Assembly (NCBI GenBank): GCA_000708525.1
Contig: JMRP01000008.1
Span: 18,821 to 82,820 of the forward strand
From: Cyanobium sp. CACIAM 14
GTDB lineage: Bacteria > Cyanobacteriota > Cyanobacteriia > PCC-6307 > Cyanobiaceae
DNA: 64,000 nucleotides
Direction of reading: 5' to 3'
Below are positions 57,371-64,000 of this stretch, in pieces (within the stretch, counting starts at the first letter, position 1; each line of letters opens with the position of its first letter). The position numbers and the translations under genes were made by a program. The notes below the pieces were generated by a model, which saw only the letters and a program-made list of their open reading frames with translations, was not told where the DNA came from and searched no databases.

Positions 57371-58237
57371 ATGGGTCGCCGCCCGGAGGCATCGTCGTCA
57401 GGACCACCAACGCAGTTGCCGCGGGCCACGTCCAGACCCCGCTGGATCGGCACCGTGCTTTACGTGCCGCTGCTCTACGGCTGCGGCTGGCTGCTGGTCC
57501 GGCCCCTGGCGCTGCTGGCGCCCGGGCTGCCGACCGACAGGCTCGATCTGTTCGGCACGGCGATGGCGCTGCTGCTGCTGGTGGGCAGCCTCCCCCTGCG
57601 GATCAGGCGTGCCTGGGGGGAGACAAGGCCCTGGCAGCGGCTCGGCGTGGTCGCAGCGCCCGGCGTGGTTGGCCTGGCCTTTCTGCGGGGGCTGCTCAAA
57701 GCTGTCCTGCTGCTGGCTCTGGTGGGGGGCGTGTTGCTGCTCTGCGGCCAGGCTGCCTGGCAGCCACGGCTCGGCGTCCCCCAGTTGCTGAATGGGCTGG
57801 CCCTTCTGCTGGGGGTGGGGTTCGCGGAGGAACTGCTGTTCCGCGGCTGGCTCTGGGGCGAACTGGAGAAGCACCTGGGCACGGAGCGCGCGCTCTGGGG
57901 CCAGGCCCTGGTGTTCAGCCTGGCTCACACCCGGTTCAACCTCGGCCCCGCTGCTGCGGTGGGTCTGCTGGGTGGTCTGACGCTGCTGGGGCTGGCCCTC
58001 GCCCTGCAGCGACGGGCCGATGGCGGCCTGCTGTGGGGTGCCGTGGGGTTGCACGGGGGGCTGGTAGGGGGCTGGTTCCTGCTCCAGTCGGGGCTGCTGA
58101 GCCTGAGCGCGCAGACTTCACCCTGGCTGGCGGGCCCGGGCGGCAGCCACCCGAATCCCATCGGTGGGGTGCTGGGGTGGCTGGGGCTGGGGGCACTGCT
58201 GTGGGTGCGGCGCCGGTGGTGGCCGGCGATGGGCTGA
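57371..58237 (+). CDS. CPBP family intramembrane metalloprotease
   Basis: This 288-residue membrane protein has the CAAX-protease/CPBP signature: FAEELLFRGWLWGELE (EExxxR) near residue 155, then FSLAHTRFN and GLHGGLVGG with the metal-binding histidines. About seven membrane helices are visible. Substrates are unknown. It is immediately coupled to clpS, so the two proteolysis genes form a unit. The first 25 residues are polar and may be an overextended start, but no better start is evident. Confidence 0.87.
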   Translation: MGRRPEASSSGPPTQLPRATSRPRWIGTVLYVPLLYGCGWLLVRPLALLAPGLPTDRLDLFGTAMALLLLVGSLPLRIRRAWGETRPWQRLGVVAAPGVVGLAFLRGLLKAVLLLALVGGVLLLCGQAAWQPRLGVPQLLNGLALLLGVGFAEELLFRGWLWGELEKHLGTERALWGQALVFSLAHTRFNLGPAAAVGLLGGLTLLGLALALQRRADGGLLWGAVGLHGGLVGGWFLLQSGLLSLSAQTSPWLAGPGGSHPNPIGGVLGWLGLGALLWVRRRWWPAMG

Positions 58238-58292
58238 GGGCGCAGCAGCAAACTGAGCCGCGAGGCGGTCGACGGGAATCAGGCCATGGAAA

Positions 58293-60521
58293 TCAGAAGA
58301 TGACGAAGCTGGCCGCCGTCAGCGTGGTACCCGCCAGACCCGAGAGCGTGGCGAAGGTCGTGCTGGTGCCTGTGGCAGGGCTGAAGTAACGCAACTCGAG
58401 ATCGGCGCCGTTGGCGACCTGGGTGAGGCCGGAAAGCCCGTTCGCCGAGAGACTCGTGAAGATAGCGTCGTCAAGCCAGATCCTGTCGCCCTGGGCCACC
58501 GAGAAATTGGTGATCCTGTCGACGTTGGCGACCCCGTCGAGGGGGGTGGCGAACACGAAGGCATCAGCCTGTGTACCTCCGGTCAGGGTGTCGTTGCCGA
58601 GATCGCCACTGATCCAGTTGCTGGTGCCGGCGTCGCCGGCGGCGTTGATGTCATCACTCTGGACACCGCCGACACGAAGCCTGTCGAACGCCACGCCATT
58701 GACCGTGTTGGGACCGAAGACCAGCCCCCCGGGGGATGGCAGTTCACTCTTGACCGCGACACCACCATTGAAGGCATTGCCATGGACATCGAGCAGCCCC
58801 TGAAGCTGCTGAACCGGCAGATCGGAACGGATCAGCATCCCATAGCCACCATTGAGAATGTCGAAGACATTGCCGACAACTGAAGTCTTCAAGGGGGGAA
58901 TCGGTCCCTCCTTGGCGAGATAGTCCCGCCATACCACTCCCTGGTCGGCAAGCACATAGAGATAGTCAAAGAACGCACCACCAGAGAGGCGGTTGTTAGT
59001 GAATGTGCCACCGGCATTGTAGAAGCGCTCACCCCTGGGATTGTCCTCCAGATCCGACCCATCGTCCTGCTTGATCAGACCAGATCCAACAAACTGGTTG
59101 GAGTCCATGATCACATCAGGAGTGAACAGAGCGATCAGGGAGGAGCTGTAACCAGCCTCGAAGAAAGAACTGTTGCGGGCCTGGAGATTTCTTCCACCCT
59201 CCATGAACAGGAAGAAGCCTCCCCCCTCTCCGGTTGCGGGAGAGTAGCCATACTGTCCTTCCAGCTTCACCACGATTCGATCCAGAAGAATATCCTTGGA
59301 GCCACTGATATCCATGTAGGTTCCGCTGACCCCCACAGCGCCTCTGTGCTGCCCAGTGAACGCCACGTCGACGATGGAGAGCCCTGCCATCGTGGGACTG
59401 CTCGGGTCATAGGGAAGGCTGCCCCGGCTGGGAGCGAGGAGATAGCCTTCTGCTGCTGCGTCATAGTTGAGCTTCACCCCCTCCAGCCTGAACCCCACAG
59501 GTGGAGGCCCATCAGCCTGGAGCGTGTGAAGGCGCGGATTGCCGAGGATGACGGTGGCTTCGGAGCCTGCCCCCCTGATCGTTACACCGGAAAGAGCGAA
59601 CCCGGTCAAGGTGGCAGGTGATGCTCCACTCGTCGCTGGAGAGGAAGCGTCGGTATCCGACTTCGTGATGTTGTAGGTTCCGGTTCCGAGCTCGATCAGA
59701 GAATTCGCGGCTGCCCCCTGGATCGCCGAACGGATCGTTGGAAAGGTTTGTGTGCCGATCTTGATTGCCGTTGAGGCTGGCGGCGGTGGCTGGCCGGTCA
59801 CCGGGGCACCCGTGGCATCCACCGAGAACTGCTGCTGCAGCTGGAGGCCCTCGGGGCTGGACGGGTCAAAGATCCCGTTGCTCTGCACGTAGTTCCAGCT
59901 GCCGTCCACCGTCCACGTGTGCAGCCGGCCCGTCGCAAGCTCCTTCCACAGCACCCGGTTCTGACCCGCAGCGATCGTTTCGGCGGCAAGGATCTGCCAG
60001 CCCGCGAACTGGGAGGCCCTGACCTGGGAGCCCTGGAAGCGCAGCGGCAAGCTGACGCCGTCGCTCTGAATGGAGACCAGATCGGTGGCCGGGTCCCGCA
60101 GCAGTCGCACGGAACCGTTCGGATCGAGCACCTGAAGGGTGCTGGTGCCGGTGGTCGGTGGCTGGCCGGTCACCGGGGCACCCGTGGCATCCACCGAGAA
60201 CTGCTGCTGCAGCTGGAGGCCCTCGGGGCTGGACGGGTCAAAGATCCCGTTGCTCTGCACGTAGTTCCAGCTGCCGTCCACCGTCCACGTGTGCAGCCGG
60301 CCCGTCGCAAGCTCCTTCCACAGCACCCGGTTCTGACCCGCAGCGATCGTTTCGGCGGCAAGGATCTGCCAGCCCGCGAACTGGGAGGCCGTGATCTGGA
60401 TGCCTTGAAACCTGACGGCCACGGAGGTGCCGCCAGCGGCTGGGACGACAGACACCAGACCGGTTCCTGAGTCGAGCACCAGTTGGATGTTCCCATTGGG
60501 ATCGAGAAGTGTGGTGGACAT
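58293..60521 (-). CDS. Secreted-type protein: W-rich repeats, beta-helix, RTX-like C-terminus
   Basis: This 742-residue protein has three parts. Residues about 1-210 hold two copies of a Trp-rich unit (GWQILAAETIAAGQNRVLWK, then HTWTVDGSWNYVQSNGIF) that resembles the W_rich_C domain (PF07483 type) of cyanobacterial surface proteins. Residues about 225-590 look like a right-handed parallel beta-helix of the pectate lyase/NosD kind, rich in Gly, Asn and short beta strands. The end (LGNDTLTGGTQADAFVFATP and the hydrophobic LTAASFVIF) resembles RTX-type C-termini exported by type I secretion. There is no N-terminal signal. A GTG at 60581 is an alternative start. Base composition in the middle is lower in GC than the neighbours, suggesting acquisition. 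The function is unknown; an extracellular carbohydrate-active or adhesive role is possible. Confidence 0.75.
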   Translation of the reverse strand: MSTTLLDPNGNIQLVLDSGTGLVSVVPAAGGTSVAVRFQGIQITASQFAGWQILAAETIAAGQNRVLWKELATGRLHTWTVDGSWNYVQSNGIFDPSSPEGLQLQQQFSVDATGAPVTGQPPTTGTSTLQVLDPNGSVRLLRDPATDLVSIQSDGVSLPLRFQGSQVRASQFAGWQILAAETIAAGQNRVLWKELATGRLHTWTVDGSWNYVQSNGIFDPSSPEGLQLQQQFSVDATGAPVTGQPPPPASTAIKIGTQTFPTIRSAIQGAAANSLIELGTGTYNITKSDTDASSPATSGASPATLTGFALSGVTIRGAGSEATVILGNPRLHTLQADGPPPVGFRLEGVKLNYDAAAEGYLLAPSRGSLPYDPSSPTMAGLSIVDVAFTGQHRGAVGVSGTYMDISGSKDILLDRIVVKLEGQYGYSPATGEGGGFFLFMEGGRNLQARNSSFFEAGYSSSLIALFTPDVIMDSNQFVGSGLIKQDDGSDLEDNPRGERFYNAGGTFTNNRLSGGAFFDYLYVLADQGVVWRDYLAKEGPIPPLKTSVVGNVFDILNGGYGMLIRSDLPVQQLQGLLDVHGNAFNGGVAVKSELPSPGGLVFGPNTVNGVAFDRLRVGGVQSDDINAAGDAGTSNWISGDLGNDTLTGGTQADAFVFATPLDGVANVDRITNFSVAQGDRIWLDDAIFTSLSANGLSGLTQVANGADLELRYFSPATGTSTTFATLSGLAGTTLTAASFVIF
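59784..60018 (-). repeat. 235-bp exact repeat, copy 1
   Basis: This stretch is identical, base for base by eye, to 60156-60390, at an offset of 372 bases. It encodes the second W-rich unit of the secreted-type protein, and similarity breaks abruptly at both edges. Confidence 0.93.
60156..60390 (-). repeat. 235-bp exact repeat, copy 2
   Basis: This is the partner of the copy at 59784-60018, separated from it by 137 bases of related but clearly diverged sequence. It encodes the first W-rich unit in the same reading frame. Confidence 0.93.
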
Positions 60522-61088
60522 CGCCGCGCTCAGGTGATCCAGACAATGATGATGAGCATAGGCTGAGCGTGAATTCATCACTGCTTCATGCTGCTGGGGT
60601 GTCAGGTGCCCCCTTGCCTGCGGAGCCCTCTGGTCCGGCAGCCCCAGTCCTCCAGTGGGCGCCCCAGAACCGAAAGAGCGCGATTCTTTTCGCGATCACC
60701 ACACGAAATACCCCAGAACACCATCTCCGAACAACGGAGTCTTACTGAACAACTCTCCAACCCGAAGCCTATGCCAAAAGACGGCTGAATCGCCACAGGC
60801 GTACATGATCCAACGGCAGAGGCCTCGCACCCGTTGCTCTCCCAGCTGACGCCGGGTCCAATCGACAGGGGCCACGGACACGGCATCTTTCAGCCACCGA
60901 GGGGGCTCATGTCCGGCCTCATCACCCTAGACGATTGCGGCCCTGAGCTCAACCCCTATCCCAACGAACGCATAGGTCGACACCCTGCAGGAAACACAGG
61001 CAGCTTTCCATACCCAGGGCAAACCACACGTCCGTGAAGTCTCGAGAGTTTCAGGGGAGCCGTTCGCTTCCTGCCGAAGAGTGTTTTC
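60522..61088. other. Gene-free region upstream of the secreted-type protein
   Basis: In these 567 bases I find no convincing gene on either strand. The short open frames give no family-like sequence. The region is lower in GC than the core genome around it. Around 60678-60697 there is a short hairpin-like sequence (GCGCGATTCTTTTCGCGATC). It probably contains the promoter for the minus-strand gene and may be a remnant of an insertion. Confidence 0.4.
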
Positions 61089-62660
61089 TCAGCGCCCTGC
61101 CGTCGCCAGGGCTCGGCGGCCCTCCACGGGCGCCCGCAGGGCCTCTTCCAGAGGAGCCACACCGTAATCGCGCTCCAGCAGATCCATCACGGTGCGGCCG
61201 AAGTCACCGGGATTGAGGCGGAAGGCCTCCAGGCAGAGGCGGCCGAAGGTGCGGCCCATGGGTTCGGGGTTCCAGAGCAGCTTGCGTGCGGTCCAGGGAA
61301 GCATGCTCATCGGGTTGTAGCCGGGGCGAAGCACTCCCTGATCGAAGGCATACTGCTCAAGATGGGTGTGGGGCTGCAGGCCGATGAAGAAGATGGCAGG
61401 CTCCACCTTGTCGGCACCGAAGATGCGCTCCAGTTCCCGGTGATAGGCCACGGTCTGGCGGATCGTCTCGGGACGCTCGTCGATCACGTTGAAGGAGTAG
61501 TTCACCGAGACGTGTTCCCGGAAGCCCGCCCGGGCCAGCATCCGGCAGCTCTCCAGCACCGTGCGCAGGTTGTAGCCCATGCGCATCCGGCGCACGAGTT
61601 CCTGGGAACCGGAGGTGATGCCGATCTCGAAGTAACTCATGCCGGTGGCCACCATCAGCTCGGCCAGTTCGTCATCGAGATTGTCGGCCCGGATGTAGGC
61701 GGCCCAGCGGATGTCGCGCATGCCGGAGGCCTGGATCGCCCGCAGCAGCTCCTTCGCATCATCGATGTAGCGGCGGGCGGGGATGAACTGGGCATCGGTG
61801 AACCAGAACCCACGCACCCCCCGGTCGTAGAGCTGGCGCATCTCCTTCACCACCTCCTCCACCGGGTTCACCCGCACCGCTTTGCCCTCCACCACCGTGT
61901 AGACGCAGTAGCAGCAGTTGTGGGGACAGCCCCGCTTGGTCTGCACCCCCACGTAGAAGTCGCCCCCGTCGAGGTACCACTCGAGCTGGGGCCAGATCGA
62001 GGCGATGTAGTCGTAGTCGCAGGCGGTTTTCTCCATGCCGGCGGGCTGTTCGTGGATCAGTCCGGGGCGGGGGGGCTCGCCGGCGATGTAGCAGCGTTCG
62101 CTCGTCAGGTCGTCGCCGCGCACCAGCTTCTCCAGCAGCGGTTCCCCTTCGCCCACCGACACCACCGTGCCCCGCGGAAGCTGCCGACCCAGCTGCTCGT
62201 AGAAGACACTCACCGCTCCGCCGCCCAGCACCGCCCGGGCGCCGGGATGGTGCCGCCGCGCCCGGTGCAGGCCGCGGCGGATCAGACCCAGATTGCGGCG
62301 CAGCTCGCCGTAGTAGGCCCCCATCAGGCGCAGGCCCCCGAGGGCTCCCCGCAGACGCCGCAGGGGGTTGCGGGCATAGAACACCTCGAAGGAGTTCTGC
62401 AGCGGATTGCCGCCACGGCCATCCACCGGGGCATAGATCTGGATGTCCCGCCAGGAGAACACCAGCAGGGTGGGACGGAACTCGTCGACGACCGCCAGGA
62501 GCACCCGCTGCACGTCGAGGAGCGGCAGGGCGGCCAGATCGAGGATCCGCTGGGGCAGGGCCGGGAACTGCTTGTGGAGATGGTCGGCCAGATAGATCGG
62601 GCCGATCGGGAAGATCGGATTGCAGGGCAGCCGCACCAGCAGCACCCGTTGATCGCTCAC
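61089..62660 (-). CDS. B12-binding-type radical SAM protein, PSII high-light family-like
   Basis: This 523-residue protein has an N-terminal cobalamin-binding-like domain (LVRLPCNPIFPIGPIYLADH, then GGGAVSVFYEQLG and SVGEGEPLLEKLV). A radical SAM core with CxxxCxxC in KRGCPHNCCYCVYT lies near residue 228. GITSGSQELVRRMRMGYNL and VNYSFNVIDERPETIRQT follow. It resembles the cyanobacterial family annotated as photosystem II high light acclimation radical SAM protein, and psbA lies two genes away, but that name is from memory. The GTG start overlaps the cofG stop (GTGA). The reaction is unknown. Confidence 0.8.
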   Translation of the reverse strand: MSDQRVLLVRLPCNPIFPIGPIYLADHLHKQFPALPQRILDLAALPLLDVQRVLLAVVDEFRPTLLVFSWRDIQIYAPVDGRGGNPLQNSFEVFYARNPLRRLRGALGGLRLMGAYYGELRRNLGLIRRGLHRARRHHPGARAVLGGGAVSVFYEQLGRQLPRGTVVSVGEGEPLLEKLVRGDDLTSERCYIAGEPPRPGLIHEQPAGMEKTACDYDYIASIWPQLEWYLDGGDFYVGVQTKRGCPHNCCYCVYTVVEGKAVRVNPVEEVVKEMRQLYDRGVRGFWFTDAQFIPARRYIDDAKELLRAIQASGMRDIRWAAYIRADNLDDELAELMVATGMSYFEIGITSGSQELVRRMRMGYNLRTVLESCRMLARAGFREHVSVNYSFNVIDERPETIRQTVAYHRELERIFGADKVEPAIFFIGLQPHTHLEQYAFDQGVLRPGYNPMSMLPWTARKLLWNPEPMGRTFGRLCLEAFRLNPGDFGRTVMDLLERDYGVAPLEEALRAPVEGRRALATAGR

Positions 62661-63679
62661 GGCTCGCGCAGCTCGAAGGTGTGCTCGGACGCTAACAACC
62701 GCGCCGCGGCGGCAGCGGCACGCCGCAGCGGCCCCGGCAGCCGGGGGACCCAGGCTTCGTGCACGCAGAGGCGGGGCCTCAGTTCCCAGCCGCCGGCAGC
62801 GAGCCGCTGGGCGAGGGACTGGAGGCTGGGCTGGGGATAGGCCGGATTGATCACATCGCCGGTGTCGATCCCACCGAGATCGTCGATTCCGGCCTCGAGG
62901 GCATCGACCAGGCACTCCACTGGCCAGAGGTTCGGCGGCAGCTGCAGATGCACTTCTGCCGGCAGGATCGCGCGGGCCTCGGCGATGGTGTTCAGGAGGT
63001 CGTGCTGTTCGGCGCGCTCCAGCGGCCGGGGCGCCAGGCCATCCGGGCGCCAGGGCTGCAGGATCACCTCCTGCAGATGGCCCCACCGGTCCTGGAGGAG
63101 CGCCAGCAGCTCCAGAGCGTCGCGGCGATCGGCGCGGCTCTCCCCCACCCCCAGCAGCAGGCCGGTGGTGAAGGGGATGCCGAGCCGGCCGGCCTGCTCC
63201 AGCTGACCGAGACGCACCTCGAGCCGCTTGCTGGGGGCACGGCGGTGCAGCTCGTCGTACGCCGGGCCCAGCCCCTCCAGCATCAGGCCCATGGAGGGGT
63301 TGAGGCGGCCGAGGGCGGCCATCTCCCGCAGGGAGAGCGGGCCGGCGTTGGTGTGGGGCAGGCGGCCGTGGGCCAGGGCCAGCCGGCTGAGCCGCAGCAG
63401 CCGCTCGAACCAGGCCAGCCGCCCTGGCGAACCGGGGACCTCCTCCCCGCTGAGAAGCAGCACCTCACGGGCCTCGGGCCGCTGGCGCAACAGATGAGAG
63501 GCAGCGGCATCAGAGAGCGCGTCGGCAGGGGTGGCACCGGCGGCGAGCCTGCTGGCCGGGGGCGGCTGGCGGAAGGAGCAGTAGCCGCAGGCGTTGAAGC
63601 AGTGGTGGGTGGGCACCAGCGTGAGGCTGGGACTCCAGGTGACACGGGGATGGCCGTCACGCGGGGACACGAAGCTCAT
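62657..63679 (-). CDS. cofG: 7,8-didemethyl-8-hydroxy-5-deazariboflavin synthase subunit CofG
   Basis: This 340-residue radical SAM enzyme works with CofH to make the deazaflavin chromophore FO, used as antenna in class I-type photolyases of cyanobacteria. The cluster motif is [13 protein letters not shown] (Cys28-x3-Cys-x2-Cys). [39 protein letters not shown] and [20 protein letters not shown] are family-typical. It is divergent from psbA across a 129-base region and is coupled to the downstream radical SAM gene. Confidence 0.92.
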   Translation of the reverse strand: MSFVSPRDGHPRVTWSPSLTLVPTHHCFNACGYCSFRQPPPASRLAAGATPADALSDAAASHLLRQRPEAREVLLLSGEEVPGSPGRLAWFERLLRLSRLALAHGRLPHTNAGPLSLREMAALGRLNPSMGLMLEGLGPAYDELHRRAPSKRLEVRLGQLEQAGRLGIPFTTGLLLGVGESRADRRDALELLALLQDRWGHLQEVILQPWRPDGLAPRPLERAEQHDLLNTIAEARAILPAEVHLQLPPNLWPVECLVDALEAGIDDLGGIDTGDVINPAYPQPSLQSLAQRLAAGGWELRPRLCVHEAWVPRLPGPLRRAAAAAARLLASEHTFELREP

Positions 63680-63808
63680 CTTTTCTTCATGAAGTCATCC
63701 TCACACTCCGCAACACTCTGTTACGCTTTTGGCCGGTGGGATTCCGCCTCTACCTCCCTCACCGGGACGGCCCCGTGCCGACCTTCGGTGCTGTTTCTTT
63801 TCGCACTC
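63680..63808. promoter_or_regulatory. Divergent cofG/psbA promoter region
   Basis: This 129-base region must hold the psbA promoter and leader, and probably the cofG promoter. Its left half is AT-rich, with a palindrome CTTCATGAAG at 63685-63694 and GTTACGCT at 63720-63727, a weak match to an HLR1 half-site. No consensus -35/-10 pair could be fixed. Confidence 0.4.
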
Positions 63809-64000
63809 ATGACCGCCACTCTCCAACAGCGCTCCGGCGCCTCGGTGTGGAACCAGTTCTGTGAGTGGGTCACCTCCACCAACAACCGGCTGTACGTCGG
63901 TTGGTTCGGTGTGCTGATGATCCCCACTCTGCTGGCCGCCACCACCTGCTTCATCGTCGCCTTCATCGCGGCGCCCCCCGTCGACATCGACGGCATCCGT
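63809..64000 (+). CDS. psbA: Photosystem II D1 protein (5' part only)
   Basis: The 64 visible codons encode the D1 N-terminus, [20 protein letters not shown] followed by [20 protein letters not shown] and the first membrane helix; the window ends inside the gene at DIDGIR. D1 is the reaction-centre protein of photosystem II that is rapidly turned over in light. Residue 130, which separates low-light from high-light D1 isoforms, lies outside the window. Cyanobacteria usually have several psbA copies. Confidence 0.98.
   Translation, partial: MTATLQQRSGASVWNQFCEWVTSTNNRLYVGWFGVLMIPTLLAATTCFIVAFIAAPPVDIDGIR

Noticed and set aside
59784..60390. CRISPR-like repeat array
   Set aside because: There are only two units, each 235 bp, inside one reading frame and coding for protein domains; there are no short spacers.

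Overview
This is a very GC-rich chromosome segment from a unicellular cyanobacterium, most likely an alpha-cyanobacterium of the Synechococcus/Cyanobium group. The evidence is photosystem I genes (psaI, psaL, psaA, psaB), a D1 gene (psbA), ndhN, ferredoxin-dependent glutamate synthase, an LL-DAP aminotransferase, an MPBQ/MSBQ methyltransferase and a cyanobacterial-type RNase E. Few starts have a Shine-Dalgarno sequence, and GTG or TTG starts are frequent. Nearly all of the window is conserved core genome.

Layout. (1) 37-1858: a cation/proton antiporter and ndhN on the minus strand. (2) 2300-19136: a long ribosomal super-operon, rplC-D-W-B-rpsS-rplV-rpsC-rplP-rpmC-rpsQ-rplN-X-E-rpsH-rplF-R-rpsE-rplO-secY-adk-rpmJ-rpsM-K-rpoA-rplQ-truA-rplM-rpsI-rpmE, a terminator, then prfA. 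No gene for L30, S14 or IF-1 is seen inside it. (3) 19162-23814: an HNH endonuclease, alanine racemase, tRNA-Ser(GCU), a divergent pair of a beta-lactamase-fold serine hydrolase and an NlpC/P60 peptidase, and a GT2 glycosyltransferase. (4) 23947-29658: a photosystem I island, with psaI-psaL facing psaA-psaB, each transcript ending in a strong terminator. About 360 unexplained bases lie between the terminators. (5) 30089-34622: an unknown Pro/Ala-rich membrane-anchored protein, a CbiG-CobJ fusion for cobalamin synthesis, tRNA-Pro(CGG) and lipA.

(6) 34639-39249: glutamate synthase on the minus strand. (7) 39456-46618: a phosphodiester-glycosidase-type exported protein, an IscA-like protein and the rpsL-rpsG-fusA-tufA-rpsJ operon. 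S10 is therefore encoded here and not at the head of the L3 cluster. (8) 46759-58237: a LON-domain protein, MPBQ/MSBQ methyltransferase, pheA, a DUF1997 protein, rnhB and rne, a large radical SAM protein, dapL, clpS and a CPBP protease. (9) 58293-61088: the only clearly accessory patch. It encodes a secreted-looking W-rich/beta-helix protein carrying two identical 235-bp DNA repeats, with a gene-free upstream region. (10) 61089-64000: a B12-binding radical SAM protein translationally coupled to cofG, divergent from the truncated psbA at the window edge.

The gene content combines translation, transcription (RpoA) and secretion (SecY) with photosynthesis and cofactor supply (cobalamin, lipoate, deazaflavin, quinone/tocopherol). 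I found no CRISPR array, defence island, prophage or insertion sequence. The best leads are the repeat-bearing secreted protein, the cofG/radical SAM/psbA neighbourhood, the paired intercistronic hairpins that share a 13-mer, and the unknown protein coupled to cobJ.
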